Shown piece by piece: positions 19,744 through 29,202 of a stretch of DNA of 64,000 nucleotides (positions within the stretch are counted from its first letter, which is position 1; each line of letters opens with the position of its first letter). The DNA is from Phyllobacterium zundukense (lineage in GTDB: Bacteria; Pseudomonadota; Alphaproteobacteria; Rhizobiales; Rhizobiaceae): NCBI RefSeq assembly GCF_025452195.1, contig NZ_CP104973.1:3517001-3581000 (forward strand), written 5' to 3'. Made by a program: the position numbers and the translations under genes. The notes beneath the pieces were generated by a model, which ran no database searches, was not told where the DNA came from, and worked only from the letters and a program-made list of their open reading frames with translations.

Positions 19744-21237
19744 ATGGCTGAAGCTACGGTACGCAAGATCAACGAGGCTCAAGGAGCGCTTTACCGCGAG
19801 GCCCCTAACAATATAGAGGCTGAACAGGCCCTGTTGGGTGCCATTCTCGTCAACAATGACGCGTTTTACCGGGTTTCCGACTTTCTGAAACCGACCCATT
19901 TCAACGAACCGCTACATCGCAAGATCTTCGAAGTCGCTTCCGATATGATTCGCATGGGAAAGATGGCGAATCCGGTGACGCTGAAGACATTCATGCCCGC
20001 TGACGCCAAAATCGGCGAAATGACGGTGATGCAATATCTCGCCCGCCTCGCTGCAGAGGCGGTAACGATCATCAATGCCGAGGACTATGGCCGGGCGATC
20101 TACGATCTTGCCACGCGCCGGGCTTTGATCACTATCGGCGAAGACATGGTCAACATAGCCTACGACGCCCCGGTTGATGTGGCGCCGCAGGGCCAGATCG
20201 AAGATGCGGAGCGACGCCTGTTCGAACTCGCCGAAACCGGCCGCTACGATGGCGGATTTCAGACATTCACCGATGCAGTCAAGACTGCCGTCGACATGGC
20301 CAACGCGGCGTTCATGCGTGACGGTCACTTGTCCGGCATTTCGACAGGCATTCGTGCGCTCGATGCGCGCATGGGCGGCCTCCAACCATCTGACCTGATT
20401 GTCCTCGCAGGACGCCCCGGTATGGGCAAGACCTCGCTTGCGACGAATATCGCATTCAACATTGCCGCCGCCTATGAGCCCGAACAGCTCGCTGATGGCA
20501 CGTTCAAAGCCAAGAACGGCGGCGTGGTCGGCTTTTTCTCGCTCGAAATGTCGTCGGAACAGCTGGCAACCCGTATCATTTCCGAGCAATCGGAGATCAG
20601 TTCCTCGAAAATCCGTCGCGGCGAGATCAGCGAAGCCGATTTCGAAAAGCTTGTCGCCTGTTCACAGCACATGCAGAAAGTGCCGCTTTATATCGATCAG
20701 ACCGGCGGTATTTCTATCGCCCAGCTTGCAGCGCGAGCGCGGCGCCTGAAGCGCCAGCGCGGGCTGGACGTCCTGGTCATCGATTATATTCAGCTCATGC
20801 AAGGGTCGTCAAAGCGCGCATCGGAAAACCGTGTGCAGGAAATTACCGAAATCACCACCGGCCTGAAAGCGCTTGGCAAGGAATTGAACACGCCGATCAT
20901 CGCCCTCTCCCAGCTGTCGCGTCAGGTGGAAAGCCGTGAAGACAAGCATCCGCAACTTTCCGACTTGCGTGAATCCGGTTCGATCGAGCAGGACGCGGAC
21001 GTTGTGCTTTTCGTCTATCGCGACGAATATTACATCAAGAACAAGGAACCCAAGGTCGGGACGGAAGAGCATTTCAAGTGGCAGGCCGATCTCAACGAGG
21101 CTACGGGCAAGGCGGAAGTCATCGTCGCCAAGCAACGTCACGGCCCGACAGGCACGGTAAGACTGGCGTTCCAGGCGGAATTTACCCGCTTTACCGATCT
21201 TGCCGAAGATCCGCATCTTCCTGAACGGTTCGAGTGA
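19744..21237 (+). CDS. dnaB: Replicative DNA helicase DnaB
   Basis: Hexameric 5'-3' helicase that unwinds DNA at the replication fork. The N-terminal primase-interaction domain begins PNNIEAEQALLGAIL; the RecA-like motor has Walker A GRPGMGKTS (223-231), Walker B LDVLVIDYIQLM (about 345), and the conserved SQLSRQVESREDKHPQLSDL with the RESGSIEQDAD arginine-finger region. The 497-residue length is normal and no intein is present. Its 3' end overlaps the longer possible start of alr. Confidence 0.97.
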   Translation: MAEATVRKINEAQGALYREAPNNIEAEQALLGAILVNNDAFYRVSDFLKPTHFNEPLHRKIFEVASDMIRMGKMANPVTLKTFMPADAKIGEMTVMQYLARLAAEAVTIINAEDYGRAIYDLATRRALITIGEDMVNIAYDAPVDVAPQGQIEDAERRLFELAETGRYDGGFQTFTDAVKTAVDMANAAFMRDGHLSGISTGIRALDARMGGLQPSDLIVLAGRPGMGKTSLATNIAFNIAAAYEPEQLADGTFKAKNGGVVGFFSLEMSSEQLATRIISEQSEISSSKIRRGEISEADFEKLVACSQHMQKVPLYIDQTGGISIAQLAARARRLKRQRGLDVLVIDYIQLMQGSSKRASENRVQEITEITTGLKALGKELNTPIIALSQLSRQVESREDKHPQLSDLRESGSIEQDADVVLFVYRDEYYIKNKEPKVGTEEHFKWQADLNEATGKAEVIVAKQRHGPTGTVRLAFQAEFTRFTDLAEDPHLPERFE

Positions 21238-22408
21238 ACCTTTGACTGCCAAAAAGCCCCAGATCACTACGGCCGGCGCAGATCCCCGGTTAGCCGGGGG
21301 GCGGTTGACCATCGATCTCGATGCGCTCGCCGCCAATTGGCTATTTCTCGCTAAAAAGTCGAAACCCGCAGAGACCAGTGCCGTCGTCAAGGCCGACGCG
21401 TACGGCCTCGGCATTGTCCATGTCGTTCCGGCGTTATGGCAGGCTGGATGCCGCACATTCTTTGTCGCACTGGCCGAGGAAGGTCTACGGGTAAAAGCTG
21501 TCGCACCCGATGCGCGGGTGCTTGTGCTCAACGGGTTTTTTGCCGAGGCATTCGAAACTTATGGCCAATCGGATCTCATTCCCGTTCTTGGCTCGATCCA
21601 TGAACTCGATTTGTGGAAGAGCCTGAATGCCCGTCGAAAGGACAAGCTTCCCTTTGCGCTGCATGTGGACACCGGTATGAACCGTCTCGGCCTTAGCCTG
21701 ACTGAAGCCTTGGCCTTTGCGGCCGATATGCGGGACCAAAAACCGGTTCTACTGATGACGCATCTCGCTACGGCTGACGAGCAGGCGCATGCGTTAAACC
21801 TAAAGCAAATTGAATCATTTCAAAAACTTCGCGGGGCTTTTGCAGGAATTGAATCCAGCATCGCAAATTCCCCCGGCATTTTTCACGCGCGTATAGGTGA
21901 ATATGAACTCAGCCGACCCGGCGTTGCCATGTATGGCGGTGAACCACTTTCGTCCGCCGCCAATCCCATGCGCCGTGTGGTGACGCTGGAAGCACGCGTT
22001 GTACAGATCCGCACCGGACTAAAGGGCGAGACCGTGGGTTATGGCGCTACCACGACGCTTGAACGCGACACGCGTATTGCGGTTTGCTCGGCAGGCTATG
22101 CGGATGGTTATCTTCGTTCTGCATCGGGCAGCGGTGTGCCGTTGCGCGCCGCCGTACCCAATGGCGGCGTTGGCTTTGTTGCCGGGAGCAAAGTTCCAAT
22201 TATTGGTCGTGTCACCATGGATCTGACGTCATTCGATATCACTGATCTTCCAGTGGATACCGTTAGCCCGGGAGACTTCATCGAACTCTTCGGCCACAAC
22301 ATTGCGTTGGACGACGCTGCCCGCGCCGCTGGAACGATCGGATATGAGTTGCTTACCAGCCTTGGGAATCGCTATCACCGGCGCTATCTCAAATCCGAAA
22401 GTAATTGA
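21200..22408 (+). CDS. alr: Alanine racemase
   Basis: PLP-dependent enzyme making D-alanine for peptidoglycan. The PLP-binding lysine is in AVVKADAYGLG (Lys64 from ATG 21200), and SAGYADGYLRS carries the second catalytic tyrosine region of the C-terminal domain. ATG 21200 would overlap dnaB by 38 bases, while TTG 21242 starts just after the dnaB stop and removes a poorly conserved 14-residue lead. I cannot decide between them. The stop overlaps the radA start (TGATG). Confidence 0.94.
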   Translation: MPKIRIFLNGSSEPLTAKKPQITTAGADPRLAGGRLTIDLDALAANWLFLAKKSKPAETSAVVKADAYGLGIVHVVPALWQAGCRTFFVALAEEGLRVKAVAPDARVLVLNGFFAEAFETYGQSDLIPVLGSIHELDLWKSLNARRKDKLPFALHVDTGMNRLGLSLTEALAFAADMRDQKPVLLMTHLATADEQAHALNLKQIESFQKLRGAFAGIESSIANSPGIFHARIGEYELSRPGVAMYGGEPLSSAANPMRRVVTLEARVVQIRTGLKGETVGYGATTTLERDTRIAVCSAGYADGYLRSASGSGVPLRAAVPNGGVGFVAGSKVPIIGRVTMDLTSFDITDLPVDTVSPGDFIELFGHNIALDDAARAAGTIGYELLTSLGNRYHRRYLKSESN

Positions 22409-23808
22409 TGGCAAAGCCAAGAATTCAATTTATCTGTCAGAACTGCGGTGCGGTGCATACCCGTTGGGCCGGCAAGTGCGATGAGTGCGGCGAGTGGAAC
22501 ACGCTCGTTGAGGAAGGCACGGCTGGCGGCATCGGCAGCGGACCTGGCAAGCTATCGTCGCGAAAAGGCCGCGCAGTAGCGCTGACCACACTTTCCGGCG
22601 AAATCGAGGATGCACCGCGCATCCAGTCAGGAATCGGCGAACTGGATCGTGTGACCGGCGGGGGATTCGTCCGCGGTTCGGCGATCCTCATCGGCGGCGA
22701 TCCCGGAATCGGCAAATCGACATTGCTGACGCAGGCTGCGGCTGCCCTCGCCCGCCAGGGTCACCGCGTCGTTTACGTTTCAGGTGAAGAGGCAGTGGCG
22801 CAAATCAGGCTACGCGCGCAGCGATTGCATGCTGCCGACACCGACGTGCTGCTCGCGGCCGAAACCAATGTCGAAGACATCCTGGCCACCATCTCCGATT
22901 CGAAGCGGCCAGATTTGATCATAATTGATTCGATCCAGACATTGTGGACAGACGCCGCCGATTCTGCCCCCGGAACAGTGACGCAGGTGCGTGCCGGCGC
23001 CCAAGCCATGATCCGCTATGCCAAGCAGACTGGCGCGGCAGTTGTTCTGGTGGGGCACGTGACAAAGGAGGGTCAGATCGCCGGGCCTCGCGTGATCGAG
23101 CATATGGTCGATGCGGTGCTCTATTTCGAAGGCGAAGGCGGCCATCATTACCGCATCTTGAGGACTGTAAAGAACCGTTTTGGCCCGACGGACGAGATCG
23201 GCGTGTTCGAAATGTCAGACAAGGGATTGCGCGAAGTCGCCAATCCTTCCGAGCTTTTCCTGGGTGAACGCAACGAAAAGTCGCCGGGAGCTGCGGTTTT
23301 TGCAGGCATGGAGGGCACGCGTCCGATACTGGTCGAAATCCAGGCGCTGGTTGCGCCCTCGACACTTGGCACGCCGCGCCGTGCGGTTGTCGGATGGGAT
23401 GGAAACCGGCTGTCAATGATTCTCGCCGTACTCGAAGCGCATTGCGGCGTAAGGTTCGGTCAGCACGACGTTTATTTGAATGTGGCCGGCGGATATCGAA
23501 TAACCGAGCCCGCAGCGGACCTTGCAGTTGCATCTGCACTGGTTTCCTCAATTGCCGGTATTGCCCTTCCCGCAGATTGCGTCTATTTCGGCGAAGTCAG
23601 TTTATCTGGTGCGGTTCGCCCGGTGGCGCATGCTGTGCAGAGGCTGAAGGAGGCAGATAAGCTTGGGTTCAAGCAGGCTGTTCTTCCCAAGGGAAGCAAC
23701 GATGTGGCAAAGAACGGCAATGCTCGTCTGACAGAAACCGCTTCGCTGCCGGACCTAGTGGCCCGGATTGCGGCATCGGGACCTGACAAGAGACAACGCG
23801 ACGACTGA
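22408..23808 (+). CDS. radA: DNA repair protein RadA
   Basis: RadA (Sms) is a RecA-like branch-migration helicase acting in recombinational repair. The zinc finger C10-x2-C13...C24-x2-C27 opens the protein, Walker A GGDPGIGKST follows near residue 96, then the signature KNRFG, and a Lon-protease-like domain at the C terminus. The ATG at 22408 overlaps the alr stop. At 466 residues it is full length. Confidence 0.97.
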   Translation: MAKPRIQFICQNCGAVHTRWAGKCDECGEWNTLVEEGTAGGIGSGPGKLSSRKGRAVALTTLSGEIEDAPRIQSGIGELDRVTGGGFVRGSAILIGGDPGIGKSTLLTQAAAALARQGHRVVYVSGEEAVAQIRLRAQRLHAADTDVLLAAETNVEDILATISDSKRPDLIIIDSIQTLWTDAADSAPGTVTQVRAGAQAMIRYAKQTGAAVVLVGHVTKEGQIAGPRVIEHMVDAVLYFEGEGGHHYRILRTVKNRFGPTDEIGVFEMSDKGLREVANPSELFLGERNEKSPGAAVFAGMEGTRPILVEIQALVAPSTLGTPRRAVVGWDGNRLSMILAVLEAHCGVRFGQHDVYLNVAGGYRITEPAADLAVASALVSSIAGIALPADCVYFGEVSLSGAVRPVAHAVQRLKEADKLGFKQAVLPKGSNDVAKNGNARLTETASLPDLVARIAASGPDKRQRDD

Positions 23809-23849
23809 CCAGATAGTATTGGCCAGACTGAATATGGGGACGAACTTAA

Positions 23850-24455
23850 ATGCCAATAACGTTGCTTGACGGAATTCTATTGGGCATCACTCTCGTTTCG
23901 GCGGTTTTGGCCATGGTGCGCGGCTTTTCGCGCGAAGTCTTGTCGGTGGTTTCCTGGGCAGCCGCGGCCGCAGCCGCATATCTCTTCTACAAGCCGGTCA
24001 TTCCGTTTCTTACGCCGTATATCAGCAATGATACGATTGCGCAGATCGCAGCGGCTGGCCTCGTCTTCGTCGTTACGTTGATTGTCGTGTCGATCATTAC
24101 AATGAAGATTGCCGATTTCATCATCGACAGCCGTATCGGCGCACTCGATCGTACGCTGGGTTTTCTCTTTGGCGCAGCACGGGGCATCCTTCTCGTCGTT
24201 GTCGCCATGCTGTTCTTCAACTGGCTGGTTCCCGAGAACCAGCCGGCATGGGTGGGCCAGGCAAAATCCAAGCCAATGATCGATCAACTGAGTACAAAGC
24301 TGATCGGCCTGTTGCCGGAAGACCCGGAATCGACCATCCTTAATCGCCTGAAGCCCGGTACGACAGCGGCTCCGGATGCGGCACCCGACGGCACCACCAC
24401 AACACCGGAGCCGAAGGAAGACATTCCGCCGGAAGGGTCGACAAACCAGCCTTGA
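23850..24455 (+). CDS. cvpA: CvpA family membrane protein
   Basis: A 201-residue inner-membrane protein with four hydrophobic helices in the first 130 residues and the family pattern MVRGFSREVLSVVSW and GALDRTLGFLFGAARG. CvpA was first described through colicin V production in E. coli, where it lies beside purF as it does here; its molecular function is still unclear. The C terminus is a Pro/Thr/Glu-rich soluble tail. Confidence 0.9.
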   Translation: MPITLLDGILLGITLVSAVLAMVRGFSREVLSVVSWAAAAAAAYLFYKPVIPFLTPYISNDTIAQIAAAGLVFVVTLIVVSIITMKIADFIIDSRIGALDRTLGFLFGAARGILLVVVAMLFFNWLVPENQPAWVGQAKSKPMIDQLSTKLIGLLPEDPESTILNRLKPGTTAAPDAAPDGTTTTPEPKEDIPPEGSTNQP

Positions 24456-24569
24456 TGCAGTCGAAGAACACAACTGCGTCAATATTGGCATTTATCAGGC
24501 CTTGGCGTTTACTTGGTAATGCTCCATATACGTGGCATAATGCGAAATAGGCACAATTGACTCGATCCC

Positions 24570-24591
24570 GATTACCTTGGCCAAGGTAATC
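24570..24591. promoter_or_regulatory. Perfect 22-bp palindrome upstream of purF
   Basis: Bases 24570-24591 read GATTACCTTGG followed directly by its exact reverse complement, with no spacer. The palindrome ends 23 bases before the purF ATG. Full two-fold symmetry without a loop favours binding by a dimeric protein over an RNA hairpin. No regulator can be named from the sequence alone. The rest of 24456-24614 has no ORF. Confidence 0.5.
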
Positions 24592-24614
24592 TTGGGGCGG
24601 AAGGGCTGGCGGCA

Positions 24615-26108
24615 ATGACCGACATTTCTCGTAACGATAATCAATTGATGTCCCTGGATGACGACACACTGCATGAAGAGTGCGGTGTGTTTGGCATTTT
24701 GGGGCATCCCGACGCCGCGACCCTGACCGCGCTCGGGCTGCACGCACTGCAGCATCGCGGCCAGGAAGCCGCCGGTATCGTCTCCTATGACGGGAAGCAG
24801 TTTTGTTCGGAACGCCGCATGGGTCTCGTCGGGGACCACTACACCAATCCGGCAACCCTTGCACAATTGCCCGGCGACCGGGCAATCGGCCACGTACGCT
24901 ATTCAACCACCGGCGACACGGTTCTACGCAACGTGCAGCCGCTTCTGGCCGAACTTGAGGTCGGCGGCATCGCCATTGCCCATAATGGCAATTTCACCAA
25001 CGGCCTCACCCTGCGCCGCCAGCTGATCGCTGATGGCGCAATTTGCCAGTCCAATTCCGATACTGAAGTCGTACTGCACCTCATCGCCCGTTCACGCCAC
25101 GCGTCATCCAGCGATCGCTTCATCGACGCGATCCGCCAGATGGAAGGCGGTTATGCGATGCTCGCACTCACCCGCACCAAGCTCATCGCTGCGCGTGACC
25201 CGATCGGCATTCGCCCGCTCGTGATGGGCGAACTCGACGGCAAGCCGATTTTTGCTTCCGAGACCTGCGCGCTCGACATTATCGGTGCGAAATTCGTCCG
25301 CGATATCGAGAATGGCGAAGTGGTGGTCTGCGAAATCCAGGCTGATGGGTCGATCAGCATCGATACTTACAAGCCGCAGAATCCAAAGCGCGAACGGCTT
25401 TGCCTGTTTGAATACGTTTACTTCGCCCGTCCGGACTCGGTCGTTGGCGGACGCAATGTCTACACTGCCCGCAAGAACATGGGCATCAATCTCGCCAAGG
25501 AAGCGCCACTCGAGGCAGATGTGGTGGTTCCAGTTCCGGATGGCGGCACCCCGGCAGCCATTGGTTTTGCCCAGGCAAGCGGCATTCCCTTCGAGCTCGG
25601 CATCATCCGTAACCATTATGTCGGACGCACCTTCATTGAGCCAACGCAATCGATCCGTGCCTTTGGTGTGAAGCTGAAGCATTCGGCCAACCGTGCCGTC
25701 ATTGAAGGCAAGCGCGTTGTGCTTGTGGATGATTCCATCGTTCGCGGTACGACTTCGGTCAAGATCGTGCAAATGATCCGTGACGCCGGTGCGCTCGAGG
25801 TACACATCCGCGTTGCCAGCCCGATGATCTTTCATCCGGATTTCTACGGCATCGACACACCCGACGCCGACAAGCTGCTGGCCAACCAGTATGCGGACCT
25901 CGATGCGATGTGCGACTACATCGGAGCGGATTCCCTGGCATTCCTGTCGATCGACGGGCTTTACAAGGCTGTCAGCGGGGCTCCCCGCGATCCGCGCTCG
26001 CCGCTTTTCACCGATCACTACTTCACTGGCGATTATCCGACGCGGCTTCTCGACAAGGATGGGGCGAGTAACGTTCGCCAGTTCTCGCTTCTCGCAAATA
26101 ACGGTTGA
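24615..26108 (+). CDS. purF: Amidophosphoribosyltransferase
   Basis: Catalyses the first committed step of purine synthesis, PRPP plus glutamine to phosphoribosylamine. The N-terminal glutaminase nucleophile is Cys23 in HEECGVFGILG, exposed after propeptide removal; the phosphoribosyltransferase motif is VVLVDDSIVRGTTS. The length of 497 residues is normal. ATG 24648 is an alternative start but would shorten the propeptide. Confidence 0.97.
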   Translation: MTDISRNDNQLMSLDDDTLHEECGVFGILGHPDAATLTALGLHALQHRGQEAAGIVSYDGKQFCSERRMGLVGDHYTNPATLAQLPGDRAIGHVRYSTTGDTVLRNVQPLLAELEVGGIAIAHNGNFTNGLTLRRQLIADGAICQSNSDTEVVLHLIARSRHASSSDRFIDAIRQMEGGYAMLALTRTKLIAARDPIGIRPLVMGELDGKPIFASETCALDIIGAKFVRDIENGEVVVCEIQADGSISIDTYKPQNPKRERLCLFEYVYFARPDSVVGGRNVYTARKNMGINLAKEAPLEADVVVPVPDGGTPAAIGFAQASGIPFELGIIRNHYVGRTFIEPTQSIRAFGVKLKHSANRAVIEGKRVVLVDDSIVRGTTSVKIVQMIRDAGALEVHIRVASPMIFHPDFYGIDTPDADKLLANQYADLDAMCDYIGADSLAFLSIDGLYKAVSGAPRDPRSPLFTDHYFTGDYPTRLLDKDGASNVRQFSLLANNG

Positions 26109-26117
26109 GTTCACTCT

Positions 26118-26870
26118 ATGATTTCTGACGGCAGTTTTCGGCTGGACGGCAAGCTTGCGCTCGTCACCGGCGCATCCCGTGGCATTGGCTATTCTCTCTC
26201 CAAAGAACTTGCAGCCCGCGGCGCTCACGTCATTGCCGTTGCCCGCACAGTGGGCGGGCTTGAGGAACTCGACGACGAAATCAAGGCAGCAGGCGGGACC
26301 GCAACGCTCGTTCCCTTGGACTTGACTGACATGCCCGCCATCGACAGGCTTGGCGGTTCCATCCATGAGCGCTGGGGCAAGCTTGATATCATGGTCGCCA
26401 ATGCGGGCATTCTCGGAACGATTTCGCCAATCGGACATGTGGAGGCGAAAGTCTTCGATCGGTTGATGGCAATCAATGTCACGAGTGTCTGGCGTCTGAT
26501 CCGCACCGTTGATCCCCTGTTGAAGCTGTCTGACGCCGGGCGCGCCATCCTGCTATCATCGAGCGTCGCACATACTGCTCGCGCCTATTGGGGACCCTAC
26601 GCCGCTTCCAAGGCTGCTGTGGAAGTGATGGCGCGCGCCTGGGCCGAGGAATCGCAACAGACGCGCTTGTGCATCAATTCCGTCGACCCTGGGGCTACCC
26701 GCACCGCCATGCGTGCGCAGGCTATGCCAGGCGAAGATCCTGAGATCTTACCCACGCCAGCGGAGGTCGCCGCAAAGATCGCCCTGCTGTGTGACCCGGC
26801 GCTGAACGCGACCGGCAAGCTCTACGACGTGCGCGCCGACAAATTGCTGAGCTACAACGACCCGAGCTAA
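26118..26870 (+). CDS. SDR family oxidoreductase
   Basis: A 250-residue short-chain dehydrogenase. TGASRGIGYSL near residue 15 binds NAD(P), NAG lies near residue 95, and the catalytic YAASK motif is in GPYAASKAAVEV. Its substrate cannot be told. It follows purF by nine bases and is probably cotranscribed. Its stop overlaps that of the convergent AraC regulator by four bases (CTAA, 26867-26870). Confidence 0.85.
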   Translation: MISDGSFRLDGKLALVTGASRGIGYSLSKELAARGAHVIAVARTVGGLEELDDEIKAAGGTATLVPLDLTDMPAIDRLGGSIHERWGKLDIMVANAGILGTISPIGHVEAKVFDRLMAINVTSVWRLIRTVDPLLKLSDAGRAILLSSSVAHTARAYWGPYAASKAAVEVMARAWAEESQQTRLCINSVDPGATRTAMRAQAMPGEDPEILPTPAEVAAKIALLCDPALNATGKLYDVRADKLLSYNDPS

Positions 26871-27928
26871 CCAACGAGGCGCATGATCTTTTCCGCCTTC
26901 TCGTTTGCGACTGAAGTCCGGCCACGCCATGCCTTCGGGCTCATGCCGGTCACACGCAGGAACTCGCGATTGAAATTCGACTTGGTTTGAAAGCCGGCAT
27001 CGAACATGATCCGTGTGATCGGTTCGTCCGTGTCAGCCAGCGAGCGGCAAGCTTCCCTCACCCTGTAATCATTCACATATTGCGAGACGCTCATCGACTT
27101 GACGCGATTGACCGCGCTCGACACTTGCCGGACCGAGAGCCCCATTTTCCGGGCAAGCCGGTTGAGATTGAGATCGACATCACGATAGAGCGTGCGCGAT
27201 TGCATCAGATCGTCGAGCGAGGCTGCTATTTGCGCATCCTCAGCACTTGGCGTTATGACCGGTGCAAACCTGTCATCACCCGCTGACTCGGTGGGCGGCT
27301 GGCTCGTCCCTGCAACCGTCGCTGCTGTTCCCAAAATGAACAAAGCCAATACGTTGCCGAATGCAACGATGCTGCCGGAATAGACGCCGCCAGTTTCCGC
27401 GAAATCAAAGCTGATCACGATATCCATCAAGCCTGAAGCCAATACGGCAAAGGCTGTAACCTGCAAAGCCCGGTAGGCGCTGATCACGCCATCGAGCCTC
27501 GATGAGCCGAGCGCATTGGGTCCCGCCCATGCGAGCGCAGTGAGCGCAGTGCCGTAGCCGAGAAAAATAAGAATGAGAGCAAGCGAAATAGGGGCTGGCC
27601 AGAACGCGATGAAGCCAAGGATTACCAAGGCCGGAAGCGCGTGCAACAGGAGGACTGGCCGGTTCAACGGCGACCGACCATCCCTCAGCCCTTCGAAACT
27701 CAGCCAGGCGAGTGCGGGAACGATCGCCGCCAGAAAGGCCTGCACCGGCAGGATCAGGGTAATCCCGTAACCCCAGCGCACACCAATCACGACCGACTGC
27801 AAAATATAGACAGCGATCAGTGCGGCAAAGAACGGATTCGGAGCGTTGCCGTCATTCCGCCTGATCATCTGGATCAGCAGGATGAGAAGCAGAAAGGCAA
27901 CGACAAATGGCAGCGGGACAAAGAGCAT
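26867..27928 (-). CDS. Membrane-anchored AraC family regulator
   Basis: A 353-residue protein with two parts: about six or seven hydrophobic helices in residues 1-210, and a C-terminal AraC/XylS DNA-binding domain (about 240-345), seen in SLADTDEPITRIMFDAGFQTKSNF split across the second HTH and in the conserved GMSPKAWR end. The layout suggests a membrane sensor directly coupled to DNA binding. It is divergent from two secreted hydrolase genes and may control them; direct repeats in the shared promoter (27961-28006) support this. Confidence 0.85.
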   Translation of the reverse strand: MLFVPLPFVVAFLLLILLIQMIRRNDGNAPNPFFAALIAVYILQSVVIGVRWGYGITLILPVQAFLAAIVPALAWLSFEGLRDGRSPLNRPVLLLHALPALVILGFIAFWPAPISLALILIFLGYGTALTALAWAGPNALGSSRLDGVISAYRALQVTAFAVLASGLMDIVISFDFAETGGVYSGSIVAFGNVLALFILGTAATVAGTSQPPTESAGDDRFAPVITPSAEDAQIAASLDDLMQSRTLYRDVDLNLNRLARKMGLSVRQVSSAVNRVKSMSVSQYVNDYRVREACRSLADTDEPITRIMFDAGFQTKSNFNREFLRVTGMSPKAWRGRTSVANEKAEKIMRLVG

Positions 27929-27960
27929 GAGTCAAATACCAACAGTTTATGAATCACTAT

Positions 27961-28006
27961 GACCTCAATTGCGATTGAGGACGACCGAAATTGTGTTTGA
28001 GGTCGA
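27961..28006. promoter_or_regulatory. Candidate AraC-type operator repeats
   Basis: TTGAGGACGA (27975-27984) and TTGAGGTCGA (27997-28006) are direct repeats 22 bp apart, and GACCTCAA (27961-27968) is an inverted third copy. Direct repeats spaced about two helical turns are typical for AraC-family binding. They lie in the 142-bp region between the divergent regulator and the first hydrolase gene. Confidence 0.5.
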
Positions 28007-28070
28007 AAATAGCGCCTCGATACCGCTCCCTTGGCCCAGCGCCGATCAAGTGCCAAATCAAGGAGAACCG

Positions 28071-29126
28071 ATGAAATTTTCGACCAAAATTTGTGCCGCA
28101 GCCATCCTGTCCCTCACCGTGATGCAGACGGCCAAGGCTGATGATACAGTCGGCGTTCGCCAAATCCTTGCACCGTCGAAAGAGCGTGGCGTCGATCTTG
28201 ATGTAACCGTCTGGTATCCGGCGCAAGCCGGTGGCGAGACGGTCGTGCTGGGCGAGACCGCGTTTTTCATTGGAACGCCCGCCACGCGCGACGCGCCGAT
28301 GTCCCAGGGGAAGTTTCCGCTTATCCTGCTTTCACATGGTGCCGGGTTGGCCGGGAACGCGCAAGCTTTGAGCTGGGTTGCAACACCCTTAGCTGAACAG
28401 GGCTTCGTTGTTGTCGCGCCTACGCATCCGAGGAATACGGGCAGTAATAAATCCGCCGCTGAGACAATGAAGATATGGTTGCGACCTTCCGATCTCACGG
28501 AAGCCTTGAATACAATTGAGAAGGATGAACTCTTCCAAAATCACCTTGATCAAGACAAAATTGGTGTTCTTGGTCTTTCCATGGGTGGTAATACCGCTTT
28601 GGCATTAGCGGGTGCTCGCATAGATCCCCAACTTTTGGCAGGCTATTGCGATACGGACTTGCTCAATCCTTCCCTTTGCGGGTGGGTCAGACAGAGCGGC
28701 GTTGACCTTCATGCGATGAATTTGGAATCTGCAAATCGTGACAATAGAGATGAACGCGTCCGGTTTGCCATGGCAATTGATCCTGCCCCATCTGATATCT
28801 TTGAATTCAACAGCTTTTCCAAGATCAAAATCCCGGTTGATATCATTAATCTCGGTAAACCAGGAAAAATCCCGCTGAGCGCTCAAGCCTCCGGGATCGC
28901 AAAAACGATTTCCAATGCGAGGTACACAGTCGTTGAAAATGCCAGCCATTATAGCATGTTTGCCGAATGCAAACCCGGCGCCGCCGACATCATTGTGTCT
29001 GAAAAGATAGGTGATCCACTTTGCGATGACGGTGGCGGGCCGTCACGCGCCGCAATTCATGCGCAGCTGATCGACATGATAAGCAAAGCCTTTGAACGGA
29101 CGCTAAAGGCCTCCCGCGCCAAATAG
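28071..29126 (+). CDS. Secreted alpha/beta hydrolase 1
   Basis: A 351-residue exported alpha/beta hydrolase of the dienelactone-hydrolase/PAF-acetylhydrolase type. A signal peptide (KICAAAILSLTVMQTAKADD) is followed by LDVTVWYP, the oxyanion segment LLSHGAG (87-93), the nucleophile Ser170 in LGLSMGG, and a His in ENASHYSMF near the C terminus. ATG 28071 has AGGAG upstream. The substrate is unknown. The next gene encodes a similar but clearly diverged enzyme, so the pair looks like an old duplication. Confidence 0.82.
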   Translation: MKFSTKICAAAILSLTVMQTAKADDTVGVRQILAPSKERGVDLDVTVWYPAQAGGETVVLGETAFFIGTPATRDAPMSQGKFPLILLSHGAGLAGNAQALSWVATPLAEQGFVVVAPTHPRNTGSNKSAAETMKIWLRPSDLTEALNTIEKDELFQNHLDQDKIGVLGLSMGGNTALALAGARIDPQLLAGYCDTDLLNPSLCGWVRQSGVDLHAMNLESANRDNRDERVRFAMAIDPAPSDIFEFNSFSKIKIPVDIINLGKPGKIPLSAQASGIAKTISNARYTVVENASHYSMFAECKPGAADIIVSEKIGDPLCDDGGGPSRAAIHAQLIDMISKAFERTLKASRAK

Positions 29127-29202
29127 CCTGCGCATCGAACCTACAAAAAATAGCTACCTCAAAAGGCTCTTCGGACGAAGTGTCTAAGCGATGGAGATTG
29201 CA

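Noticed and set aside
20401..20460. Intein or insertion at the dnaB P-loop, a common intein site
   Set aside because: The motor domain is continuous and of normal length.
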